Source of the DNA: CAYXWM01 sp964468805
GTDB lineage: Bacteria > Bacillota > Clostridia > Lachnospirales > WRBF01
Direction of reading: 5' to 3'
NCBI GenBank assembly: GCA_964468805.1
Contig: CAYXWM010000060.1
Coordinates: 1-14,726, forward strand
Length of the DNA stretch: 14,726 bases
In this document: positions 1 to 7,800 of the stretch, piece by piece
How positions within the stretch are numbered: position 1 is the stretch's first letter
Layout: every line of letters begins with the position of its first letter
Program-made: the position numbers and the translations under genes
The notes under the pieces: model-generated
What the model was told of the DNA's origin: nothing
Database searches by the model: none
Seen by the model: only the letters and a program-made list of their open reading frames with translations

Positions 1-33
1 TATAACCAATGCTGTGATTTTTTTTGCCTTCAA
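1..33 (-). CDS. 5' end of a probable exported protein (partial)
   Basis: Only the first eleven codons lie inside the window; the gene continues beyond the left edge. Read leftward from a TTG codon at 33-31 they give M-K-A-K-K-I-T-A-L-V-I. This has the basic n-region and the beginning of the hydrophobic core expected of a signal peptide or lipoprotein signal. The start is supported by a strong ribosome binding site, AAAGGAGG on the minus strand at 42-49, eight bases before the TTG. There is no stop in the visible part. The function cannot be told. The 136-bp palindrome at 75-210 lies directly upstream and could be part of its leader or promoter region. Confidence 0.6.
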   Translation of the reverse strand, partial: MKAKKITALVI

Positions 34-74
34 TTCAGTATCCTCCTTTTAATTACTAACGGGCTTGATGAATA

Positions 75-210
75 ATACTTAATTCCGAGTTAAGCAGTAA
101 CAAAAGCGTATATTCGCAGTGATTAGCGACCGGTGTTTTTTTCATAAAAACGCAAGAGCGAACCGTTTGCGAGAATAGCTTTTATTACTATTCCTTATGC
201 AATTAAGTAT
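75..210. repeat. 136-bp imperfect inverted repeat (long palindrome)
   Basis: The outer ends are perfect 10-bp inverted copies: ATACTTAATT at 75-84 and AATTAAGTAT at 201-210. Further in, GTAACAAAAGC and GCTTTTATTAC (about 97-107 and 178-189) and TTCGCA with TGCGA (114-118 and 168-172) also pair, so each arm is about 44 bases with a less matched stretch in the middle. The tip has GTTTTT (135-140) facing AAAAAC (146-151) around a 5-base loop. It could be a miniature inverted-repeat element, a structured leader of the gene starting at 33, or a decayed repeat. No clear target-site duplication is visible and no second copy occurs in this window. Confidence 0.5.
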
Positions 211-251
211 AAAAAAGGTTCTCGGTTCGGTCGTATTATGAACCGAGAACC
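211..251 (-). terminator. Rho-independent terminator, leftward
   Basis: A perfect 12-bp stem, GGTTCTCGGTTC (217-228) with GAACCGAGAACC (240-251), encloses an 11-base loop. Read on the minus strand it is followed at once by six T residues (211-216). On the plus strand there is no T tract, so it works leftward only. It is the second leftward terminator after the lysis cassette; the other is at 411-444. It therefore either acts as a backup or ends a separate short transcript arising between 252 and 421. Confidence 0.8.
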
Positions 252-284
252 CAAAAGATTTAAACCAAGAATATATCTTGTTGA

Positions 285-342
285 AACCGGGATTTTGTAT
301 CCTCTGTAATATACGAAATCTCGGTTATTGCCTTTGCAATAA
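285..342 (+). other. Pair of adjacent hairpins in a gene-free stretch
   Basis: Positions 285-300 pair with 311-326 over 16 positions around a 10-base loop. Two of these pairs are G-T (290/321 and 296/315), so they stay paired in a plus-strand RNA but become C-A mismatches in a minus-strand RNA. Sharing its first two bases with that arm, TTATTGC (325-331) pairs perfectly with GCAATAA (336-342) around a CTTT loop. A smaller 5-bp hairpin lies at 266-280. No open reading frame of note is present. A structured plus-strand RNA is possible but unproven. Confidence 0.35.
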
Positions 343-410
343 GAAGATATTAAACCGGTAATGTAAAATCAAACCCGAATTAATGTAAAAGGTCAGTAAA
401 ATTACTTGCC

Positions 411-444
411 CAAAAATTAAAACTACCCCAAAATGCGGGGTAGT
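411..444 (-). terminator. Rho-independent terminator of the lysis cassette
   Basis: ACTACCCC (422-429) pairs with GGGGTAGT (437-444) around a 7-base loop. On the minus strand the stem is followed by TTTAATTTTTG (411-421). It lies about 80 bases downstream of the endolysin stop codon and is the natural end of the holin-endolysin transcript. Confidence 0.8.
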
Positions 445-525
445 AACAAAAATAAAGCTAAAGCAAATCTAAAAGAATCCGCTTGCCTATTTTATCTTTA
501 GTAAACTACTGCATTTAGTGTTTTG

Positions 526-1134
526 TTATACCAAAAGTTGTTTCAGTGTAAGTTCGTCTACACGTCCGTCCTGTGTCAGCATATTCTTATCTTGAAAGGA
601 TTTTACCGCTCCCTCGGTGAGTCTGCCGAATTCGCCGTCAACAGAAACGGTAATACCGCTTGTGTTTAACCTGTTTTGAATAAACGATACGATTCTTTTA
701 TCGGGGCAGCCTCGTCTGATATCCGTAGGAACAGGTATCCCTCTGATAAAATCGCTGCAAGTATAGCCGAAAGTGCATTGATAATGAGGAAGGTCTGCAA
801 ATCCTTGCCAGCTTCCGCCCCATTCCAAACCCAAAGAGGTTCCGATTCTACCCAATTTGTTCCAGATGTTTTTGTCTGTGGGTGTCCAGGTGGGATTACC
901 GTTTGAATCCCGGGGTACTATATCGCAAGCCACTCGCCATTGATGAAAGGAATAGTTTCCCTTAACCATGGTTACAGGCGGTTTAGAATTAAAATACTTG
1001 TTTTGGCATTCGGCGTCTCTGTAAGTGGAGGTAATAATTACAGGGATACAAGCCGCTCTTGCCTTTTTCAAAAATTCCATTACAAGGACTCTCATGATAG
1101 GATTAAGTTCTGTAATATCTCTGCTGTCAATCAT
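526..1134 (-). CDS. Endolysin: M15-type peptidoglycan peptidase with C-terminal peptidoglycan-binding domain
   Basis: This 202-residue protein is a probable cell-wall hydrolase of the M15 (VanY/CwlK-like) zinc peptidase family, which cleaves peptide bonds in the stem peptides of peptidoglycan. Likely zinc and catalytic residues are His64 and Asp71 (in SFHQWRVACD), Glu104 (GLEWGG) and His117 (LPHYQ). Residues about 140-202 look like a PG_binding_1 repeat (VDGEFGRLTEGAVKSFQ). There is no signal peptide, which fits release through the holin encoded just upstream. I prefer the ATG at 1134 over an in-frame TTG at 1143. The ATG overlaps the holin stop by eight bases (ATGATTGA), and the GAAAGG element lies about ten bases before it but only two before the TTG. 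In the usual SxHxxGxAxD motif the Gly is replaced by Arg67. It is phage-type or domesticated; which one cannot be decided here. Confidence 0.85.
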   Translation of the reverse strand: MIDSRDITELNPIMRVLVMEFLKKARAACIPVIITSTYRDAECQNKYFNSKPPVTMVKGNYSFHQWRVACDIVPRDSNGNPTWTPTDKNIWNKLGRIGTSLGLEWGGSWQGFADLPHYQCTFGYTCSDFIRGIPVPTDIRRGCPDKRIVSFIQNRLNTSGITVSVDGEFGRLTEGAVKSFQDKNMLTQDGRVDELTLKQLLV

Positions 1135-1456
1135 GTATATCAAGACCTTTCTTTAGCTCAAAAACTGCAGCTTCAATCATGTTGTTCAATTCTTTTTCGT
1201 CTACTACAATCCCTTTGCTTCTAAGAAAGTTGAAAGTAAAGAGTTTTTTTTCTTCGCCTGTTTGCACGTCTTTCATTTGCTCGGCAGCTCTTACTGCAAT
1301 TTTTACCAAGTCGTAAGCGCTTTGCAATTGTTGCTTGCTATAGCGGCCCTTTAACACCGGTATCAGCCAATACGTTACCAAAGCCATGAGTATAGCACTC
1401 AACACAGGAATAAAGCTATTTATAATTAACATAATTTCGGTTAGTACTTCGCTCAA
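1127..1456 (-). CDS. Phage holin, LL-H family
   Basis: This 109-residue protein has one strong N-terminal membrane segment (about residues 7-31, IMLIINSFIPVLSAILMALV) followed by a charged helix-rich tail. The tail contains the VRAAEQM and ...NNMIEAAVFEL... patterns typical of LL-H-type holins (Phage_holin_6_1). Holins of this kind form membrane lesions that let the endolysin reach the wall. I take the TTG at 1456 as the start. It follows GGGGTGA on the minus strand (1462-1468) by five bases and gives the usual short N-terminus. A longer reading from a TTG at 1483 would add nine residues, but its nearest GGAG is 13 bases away. The gene overlaps the endolysin by eight bases, so the two are translationally coupled. 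No tail, capsid or integrase genes flank it. Confidence 0.8.
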   Translation of the reverse strand: MSEVLTEIMLIINSFIPVLSAILMALVTYWLIPVLKGRYSKQQLQSAYDLVKIAVRAAEQMKDVQTGEEKKLFTFNFLRSKGIVVDEKELNNMIEAAVFELKKGLDIHD

Positions 1457-1710
1457 TTCAGTCACCCCTAAAGTTGTAGTCAAAAAAATGGATATTCTCC
1501 GGAAACTAACCGGTATCCAAGCGAGTTAAAATCTGCTATTTCCGATAATCCTAACGTTAAAATCAATTATTTATTGATAAGAACTGTTTTTAGCCGGTAA
1601 TCCAATTATTTTGGCAGCACTGCCTGTACTTTTTAAAGTACCGCCAATCGGTATTCGGAATATAACTGTATGTGTTTGTCCGAATACATCGCCGGGAAAG
1701 GCGATAATGT

Positions 1711-1740
1711 ATTATATGTATGCCTGTAAGGATTTGTCCC
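1711..1740 (-). promoter_or_regulatory. Candidate sigma-A-type promoter for the holin-endolysin operon
   Basis: On the minus strand GGGACA (1740-1735) and a perfect TATAAT (1716-1711) are 18 bases apart. Transcription would start near 1704, giving a leader of about 250 bases before the holin. The palindrome at 1683-1713 covers the -10 box and the predicted start, so it could serve as an operator. The -35 box matches the consensus at only four of six positions. Confidence 0.45.
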
Positions 1741-1851
1741 AAAATATCGAAAAAAAGAGGGATTAACTGTATTTACGCCATAAGTATCCTTAAATTAAGC
1801 ACCAATTCTTAGGAAATTATCACTTTATGTTTACTGCCTATAGGATTTTGA

Positions 1852-1888
1852 CAAACAAAAAGTTCGATGGTAATTTAATACCATCGAA
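1852..1888 (-). terminator. Rho-independent terminator of the MocR-type gene
   Basis: TTCGATGGTA (1863-1872) pairs perfectly with TACCATCGAA (1879-1888) around a 6-base loop. On the minus strand it is followed by CTTTTTGTTTG. It lies about 45 bases after the stop codon of the regulator gene. Confidence 0.8.
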
Positions 1889-1933
1889 AGCGGTAATGTT
1901 GAAAATATGGGTTTGAAAGCAGTTTGCTGTAAT

Positions 1934-3271
1934 TTAATCGCTTGCGTTTATATGCTTTAAAGCTTCCGATAATTTATCCAAACCCTTACGCAGGTCACTG
2001 TTGTCTACATCTGCCACAGAAAGCCTTATAAACGGTATATCTCTGTTATTCATCATATACAGTTCACCGGGAGAGATAATTACCTTGCTTTCCGCCAAAT
2101 TCCTCATAAGTTCAATGGGCGGTATTTTTCCCGTATTCAGCCAAAAGCCTGTACCTCCCAAGGGTCGGTTAAAATTATTACTTTCCTGTAGGTTAGCTGA
2201 CAGAAATTCTTCGGTTAAGTTAAATTTTTCTCTGAAATGCTCACGCAGGGTACAGATATGCCTTTGAAAGTCATTATTCTCCATAAATTTAGCCAGAACC
2301 TTTTGAATAAAAATCTGTTGGGGGTTGCTTTCTTCGGAAAAATCCGTAAGAGTTACGGGACAAACATTTAACCCCGGCAGTAAAACTTTAGAGAAGTTTT
2401 TTATGTATATTACTCTGCCGCCGGTATCCATCGAGGCTAAAGTATTGGGTTTTTCCGAAGAATAAATTAATTCGCTTTGGCTGTCTTCTTCTGCAATCAG
2501 CAGATTGTGTTTTTTTGCTATATTTAATAGGAAGTCTTTTTTTTCCGGAGAATAGGTTCCGGCCGTGGGGATTTGAAAATAGGTGGTTACAAAAATCAGC
2601 TTTGGATTATGCTTTTTTATGGTATTTTGCAGACGTAGGGTGTTGATTCCGTCATGCTCCATAGGTATGGGAATAACCTTTATTCCGTGGGATTTTAAGG
2701 TGCTCCAAATAACGGAACTGCAAGGCTCTTCTATTAAAACCTCGTCACCTCGTTTTAATATATTTTTTATAATAAGGGTTATGGCTTGAGCTGTATCGTT
2801 TACCACCGACAGACCGTTAACCGTATCCTTTATTCCCGCATAATCAAAAAATACACTTTGCATATTATTATTAAATAACTTGAACGCATTGGCTCCTTGA
2901 TTATCCAAAACTTCACACACTGCTTCTTTGAAACCTTCTGTGGGAAATAGAGCAGGGTTCGCTGCGGGAGCGGCAAAGTTAATACCGCCGGTGTTGGAAA
3001 TTCCGCTGTAAGTTATTTGTTTTGTTTCGCCTACGTAAGTTCCGGAACCCATATGAGAATAAACTGCCTTTTTGTTTTCCAGATACTTATAAGCATTAAC
3101 TACGGTAATACTGTTAAGTTTTAATGCCGCCGCCATTTTACGAATAGGCGGCAGTTTTGTTTTTGGGGGTAAAATACCCTTGTTTATTAAACTTAACAAA
3201 CCGTCGCCCAGTTGTATGTAAAGAGGTGTAAGACTTTTTTTGTCCAACTTTAAGGAATAAAATGCTTTCAT
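1934..3271 (-). CDS. MocR/GabR-type transcriptional regulator (GntR winged helix + PLP aminotransferase-like domain)
   Basis: This 445-residue protein is a member of the MocR subfamily of GntR regulators. Residues about 12-80 form the winged helix-turn-helix (PLYIQLGDGLLSLINKG, then LPPIRKMAAALKLN and GSGTYVGE). Residues about 95-440 are an aminotransferase class I fold. Lys295 in NFSKVLLPG is the expected Schiff-base lysine for pyridoxal phosphate. Asp263 (EEDSQSEL) and the QIPTAGTYSP segment (about 233-242) match the cofactor pocket of the family. Such proteins usually act as effector-responsive activators or repressors rather than enzymes. The ATG at 3271 follows GGGAG by six bases. No aminotransferase, vitamin B6 or GABA pathway gene is adjacent, so the target is unknown. 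The lysis cassette lies downstream but is separated by a terminator. Confidence 0.88.
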   Translation of the reverse strand: MKAFYSLKLDKKSLTPLYIQLGDGLLSLINKGILPPKTKLPPIRKMAAALKLNSITVVNAYKYLENKKAVYSHMGSGTYVGETKQITYSGISNTGGINFAAPAANPALFPTEGFKEAVCEVLDNQGANAFKLFNNNMQSVFFDYAGIKDTVNGLSVVNDTAQAITLIIKNILKRGDEVLIEEPCSSVIWSTLKSHGIKVIPIPMEHDGINTLRLQNTIKKHNPKLIFVTTYFQIPTAGTYSPEKKDFLLNIAKKHNLLIAEEDSQSELIYSSEKPNTLASMDTGGRVIYIKNFSKVLLPGLNVCPVTLTDFSEESNPQQIFIQKVLAKFMENNDFQRHICTLREHFREKFNLTEEFLSANLQESNNFNRPLGGTGFWLNTGKIPPIELMRNLAESKVIISPGELYMMNNRDIPFIRLSVADVDNSDLRKGLDKLSEALKHINASD

Positions 3272-3420
3272 ACCATACTCCCGATTTTTTTATAATCACA
3301 GTAATTCTGCTTTAAAAGAGATTAACAAAACGGGTTTTGCCTTAACTCCCGTTTAGAAATCCAAACAAACCATAATTAAAGTAGATTTACTATATAAATG
3401 TAATTTCCCGACCATATAAA

Positions 3421-3459
3421 TAAACTGCAAATTCACCTTTTTTGTAAACTTGCAGTTTA
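3421..3459 (-). terminator. Probable terminator of the DNRLRE-like gene
   Basis: TAAACTGCAA (3421-3430) pairs perfectly with TTGCAGTTTA (3450-3459). The loop is long (19 bases) and includes AAAAAA on the minus strand. The sequence after the stem on the minus strand, TTTATATGG, is only moderately T-rich. It starts nine bases after the stop codon of the leftward gene ending at 3469. Its placement and stem fit a terminator, though the tail is weak. Confidence 0.5.
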
Positions 3460-3468
3460 GATGAAGTT

Positions 3469-4302
3469 TTACTTACCTGTAAATACTTGAGTTTGGAACC
3501 AAACTTTAACCAAAGCGGTTTCTTCCGTTTCGCTTTGTACTGCTACTCTTAAAAATTTTGAAAAAGTATTGGGTGATATACGACCCAATTCTCCGGGCTG
3601 TACGGTTATTTTTTCACCCTCCGCCGCATAAGCAACGGAATCCGGGCTGCTTTGTAAAAAACAGATGGCAGGGACATCGCCCACATTTTCAAAAAAGAAG
3701 GAAATTACTCGGGAGTTGTAGCCCGCTATAACAGGGCTGTATCTTGGTTTGCTTCCTGATGAAAGTACAAATTCTTTTTCATAAAATATTCTGTCCGAAT
3801 CTCCGGAATCTGCTTCTTTAGTTGCTCCGGGAATAATAACGCCCGGGGCAAATTGAATAAGGAGTTTGCTTCTTTTACCCAAACTAAACCTTGCCTGTCC
3901 TTCATCGCAAGTCAGAATAATTCCGTAGTTGGGCGTAGCGCCGGAGGTAAACAGGTTTATGGCATAAGTAAGGTTTACTTCATAAAATCCGTGTTGAGTA
4001 CTTTTGGTAATTACAGGGTCATATGCCTGCTCCATTGCATTAATTAATTTTTCAGAAAGCGGATTGGGATTGGGAGTATATTTAATCCGCGGTGAACCTA
4101 TATTGGATTCAAAGCATCTGTATACCTCCAACAACAGGCGTGCATCGGAGATGCTTTTGTTTACCAAGTCTTCTGTATCAAAATACACCAAAACTTCGTT
4201 CTTAATGCCGCTTAAATTTGAAATTACCATTCCCTTCTGCCTGTCATCATCTTCCCTAAACGGCAATTGTAACATTTTTATGGTAGGACTTTTTGATTTC
4301 AA
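3469..4302 (-). CDS. DNRLRE-like / DUF6385-like protein of unknown function
   Basis: This 277-residue protein is read from a TTG at 4302 placed four bases after GGAGGTG (4307-4313). An upstream in-frame ATG at 4350 has no ribosome binding site. Residues about 30-152 resemble a DNRLRE-type beta-sandwich: NEVLVYFDTEDL followed by ISDARLLLEVYRC is like the 'F(D)..L......I..A.L.L' core, and FYEVNLTYAINLF...NYGIIL is like the closing strands. Residues about 170-277 resemble the DUF6385 module that often follows DNRLRE in clostridial proteins, with a YNSRVISFFFENVG strand, a V-Q-P-G-E-L turn and a FLRVAV...VKVWFQT end. There is no signal peptide or membrane segment. Its role is unknown. Divergent placement next to a probable germination protease suggests a spore-related surface or coat function, which is inference. 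The domain match is by eye. Confidence 0.6.
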   Translation of the reverse strand: MKSKSPTIKMLQLPFREDDDRQKGMVISNLSGIKNEVLVYFDTEDLVNKSISDARLLLEVYRCFESNIGSPRIKYTPNPNPLSEKLINAMEQAYDPVITKSTQHGFYEVNLTYAINLFTSGATPNYGIILTCDEGQARFSLGKRSKLLIQFAPGVIIPGATKEADSGDSDRIFYEKEFVLSSGSKPRYSPVIAGYNSRVISFFFENVGDVPAICFLQSSPDSVAYAAEGEKITVQPGELGRISPNTFSKFLRVAVQSETEETALVKVWFQTQVFTGK

Positions 4303-4812
4303 TTTGCACCTCCAACAGAAGAAAGTCTGTTTATGTAAAACCGCCCACATTCATACCATGTCTTATATAAAGGACAACCTATACGGAATCGGGTATACGC
4401 CGGTATGCCGGTTTATGCGAAAGCCACCCGGCTTATTTAAGTTTTCAGCGTCTACCATAAACTGATTATCGGATTAATGTATAATATTCATCTTCTCCCA
4501 AAGTAATAACATTAATTTGGAAATAGTACAAACAGAAGTATAAAACGTCGTACCACGTAAATATTTCTCTGTCTTTTTATACTGTTTGCCCGGAGGTTTT
4601 ATTACATAATTTATGAACAAAATATTGATTCCGTTTTAAACAGAGGGCAAAGATAATTGTTTTTTTCCAACGGTTCAAGGGAAAAACAATTATTTATGTC
4701 CTTCATCTTATATGGAATTAGTATATTTTGGGAAAGGCAATACTTCTACCTTTATTTAATATATTGCAATATAGCCAATGGTTTCGGGTCGGTAACGGAG
4801 GAGGTAGGGTCC
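4303..4812. other. Divergent intergenic region between the DNRLRE-like gene and the tandem protease gene
   Basis: About 510 bases contain no supported gene. They hold a GC-rich patch on the leftward side (4399-4432; GCCGG at 4429-4433 can pair with CCGGC-type sequence near 4400-4412). They also hold an AT-rich hairpin at 4653-4693 (ATAATTG plus T-run facing A-run plus CAATTAT, with a 2-base bulge) and a 12-bp palindrome ATATTGCAATAT at 4761-4772. Both promoters should lie here. The frame of the protease stays open upstream to about 4657, but that stretch has no ribosome binding site and I treat it as non-coding. Confidence 0.5.
4704..4756 (+). promoter_or_regulatory. Weak promoter candidates for the tandem protease gene
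   Basis: Two alternatives are visible. TTGGGA (4728-4733) is 17 bases before TTTATT (4751-4756), a poor sigma-A-like pair. CATCTTA (4704-4710) fits the forespore sigma-G -10 pattern CATNHTA, with GAAAA 18 bases upstream as a four-of-five match to the -35. Either would give a short leader to the TTG at 4813. Neither is convincing on its own. Confidence 0.2.
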
Positions 4813-7800
4813 TTGAATAATGCAAAGATAGAGCAAAATTTAAGTGATACTTTGGAGTTGCAAAATGATGTGCTTTTGGATACGGATTTGGGAACGGGTT
4901 TTAATAAAGATTCGAAGCTATGGGAAGTAATCGTAAAATACAGCGGAAATATTATGGCTGTGGGTGAATCTTTGGGAGTAGAGGTTGAGGTATTAAGCAA
5001 TACCTATGCAATTATAACTCTACCGGAAGAAAAAATAGATGCCCTTGTAACCTATAAACAGGTTGAATACCTTGAACGTCCGAAAAACTTGGGTCTTATG
5101 GTTTATACCGGTATGCAAAATTCCTGTATTACTCAGGTTCAGGATAAAGACAGGGACGGGTTAAGCGGTAAAGGGGTATTGGTTGCCATTATAGATTCAG
5201 GTATAGATTACAGGCACAAGGATTTCAGAAACCCCGACGGCACTACGCGTATAGCCTTTTTATGGGATCAAACCATAGAAGGTAACCCACCTAACGGATT
5301 CAAAAGCGGCTCGGAATACTCCGCTGTTCAAATAAACGAAGCCCTTGCAGCCGGAGATAAGGGTTATGAAATTGTGCCTTCAAGAGATAATCTGGGTCAC
5401 GGTACTACAGTAGCGGGAATAGCCGCGGGAAACGGATTGTCAAGTAATGATAGGAATGTGGGTGCCGCTCCGGAATCAACTCTTTTAATAGTGAAAATCG
5501 GAATTAAGGGCAACGAATCTTTTGCCAGAACCACAGAAATGATGAGGGCTGTTAAATATGCAGTAGATAAGGCATCCGGTTTGGAAATGCCTGTTGCCAT
5601 AAATATAAGCTTCGGTTCAAATGACGGTGCCCACGACGGTAATTCTTTATTTGAAACCTTCTTGGGAGAAATGGCTCAAGAATGGAAAAACGTTATAGTA
5701 GTTGCTTCCGGAAACGAAGGAGCCGCAGGGCATCATTTCGAAGGAATAATAGCACAGGGTGAAACCGGCGTTGTGGAATTTACAACATCACCGGGACTAA
5801 ATTATGTATATTTATCTACATGGAAATATTTTGTAGACATAATGAGCTTTGAATTGGTGGCACCCAACGGAAAAAGTACCGGACGAGTGGGGTTTGCGGA
5901 TCAAATCAGGCAGTTTGCCTTAAATAACCAAGCCGTCTATATTTTTTTCGGACAACCGAACTTTTACACTGTTGGGCAGGAAATTCGCATACAAATCTTG
6001 GCGAGACCGGGCGAGTTTATAAATGAAGGCGTATGGAAATTGCTTATTTACGGGGACAGTATAGTAGTGGGCAATATTAACATATGGCTGCCTATTACGG
6101 AGGCTGTATCCGATCGAACGGCATTTTTGGTGCCCTCTGTTCAAACAACTCTTACGATTCCTTCCACAACCAGACAGGTAATTACTGTTGGCGGTTATAA
6201 TTCACAAATTAACAGCGTTTCGAATTTCTCGGGCAGAGGGTTTACTTATGGTTTGAATATAGTAAAACCGGATTTGGTTGCACCGGCTGAAAATATACTT
6301 ACAACAGCCGTAGGCGGTTCTTATGACGTATTTAGCGGAACCAGCATGGCAGCTCCACACGTAACAGGCGGGGCGGCGTTGCTGATGGAATGGGGAATAG
6401 TTCAGGGCAATGACCCTTTTTTATACGGACAGAGAATAAAGGCTTATTTGCAATTGGGTGCAAAACGTGACAGTACTATAACATACCCAAATCCGGCATG
6501 GGGCTACGGTAAGCTTTGTGTGGCAAACAGCTTAAATTATTTGAAAGAATATAATTTCTTTAATGTTTTTACCCAAATGTCACCCCGAAATAGTTTCGAG
6601 CAAGAAATATTAAAAACTCAACAGTTAGAGGTGAGCCCAACCGTGAGCGAAATTAAAATACAAGCTGAAACCCAACCGGAAGGAAGGATTCAATTTATCG
6701 TTCAAGCAAGTTCCATTGTACTTTCATATTTAAGTGACCATCCTTATATAACCGTGGAACAAACCCTTAATAATATTTTTGTAATTTTATCCATGCCCAT
6801 TGACAGAATTTCTCAATTTCTAAAGGAGATTGGTTTTGATATCAGTGCAGAGTCGGAAGTTCCCTTGGGCTTAATGGGTAAAATGGATTTGGAGGTAAGC
6901 GGTATAACCGCCGTACAGAATCAACCTTTCCTTGACCTTATGGGGCAGGGAGTAATGGTTGGATTTGCAGATACGGGCATAGATTACAGAAACAAGGCTT
7001 TTATTAATGCTGACGGAACCAGCAGAATTGTTTGTATCTGGGACCAAACAATTGACAGCGGAACACCGCCGGATGGATACAATTTCGGCTCGGTATATTA
7101 TAATGAAGACATTAACAGAGCCTTACAATCCGATGACCCTTATTCTATTGTTCCCCACAGAGACGATAACGGTCACGGTACATTTTTGGCATCCGTTGCC
7201 TGTTCCAACGAAAAAGACGACTATTTGGGAGCGGCTCCTCTTTCGGAAATAGCAGTGGTTAAGTTGAGAAAGATAAACAATGCTGTGCGTAATCTGTTTG
7301 CTTTGCCCGACGATGCTGAAGCCTACAGCTCAACTGACTTAATGATGGGTGTGGATTTTATACGCACTATAGGAGAGAGTCGTCAACAACCGACTTCCAT
7401 TTGTATAGGTATGGGCACCAACTGTCTGGGGCATGACGGAACTTCTCTTTTCGAATTTTATTTGTCTACTCTCTGCTCAAGAATAGGTTTATGTGTAACT
7501 ATTGCGGCCGGCAACGAAAGCAATGCCAGACATCACACAGCCGGTAAACTTGCAAATCAGGGCGATGAATACCCAATGGAAATCAAAGTGGGAGAAAACA
7601 CATCGGGCTTTATCATATATTTATGGAATTATTCTCAAGACAGAATTTCCGTTTCTATTACCTCACCCACGGGAGAAACTCTTAGGCGTATTCCCGCTGT
7701 TTCAAACAGTACTTTCCAAGGAGAATTTGTACTGGAAAAGTCCAGAGTAATTGTATCTTACGTCTATCCCACAGCTTTGTCGGCAAGCCAATTAACCTTA

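Larger units (their letters stand above)
1457..1933. other. Gene-free region between the MocR regulator and the lysis cassette, with a leftward leader
   Basis: About 475 bases hold no convincing gene. From right to left they contain the terminator of the upstream regulator gene (1852-1888), a candidate leftward promoter (1711-1740) and several inverted repeats. The repeats are a palindrome at 1683-1713 (AATACATCGCC facing GGCG-ata-ATGTATT), GTATTCGGA (1651-1659) with TCCGAATAC (1679-1687), TTGGC (1611-1615) with GCCAA (1643-1647) enclosing GTACTTT/AAAGTAC (1626-1641), and ATCAAT/ATTGAT (1562-1578). The first two share 1683-1687 and cannot form together. They may be operators or elements of the leader RNA. 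Confidence 0.5.

Noticed and set aside
940..1224. Plus-strand open frame opposite the holin and endolysin genes
   Set aside because: It is an antisense shadow of two well-supported overlapping genes, with no ribosome binding site.
1640..1697. Possible 18-codon leader peptide (leftward ATG near 1693) in the lysis operon leader
   Set aside because: No ribosome binding site precedes it, and it begins inside a hairpin stem.
4613..4639. Eight-codon open frame (MNKILIPF) before the protease gene
   Set aside because: The nearest GGAGG is about 16 bases upstream, too far for initiation, and the peptide is too short to judge.
4657..4812. N-terminal extension of the tandem protease with a hydrophobic stretch that could look like a signal peptide
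   Set aside because: The upstream TTG at 4657 has no ribosome binding site and the region forms an AT-rich hairpin. AGGAGGT at 4799-4805 clearly serves the TTG at 4813.
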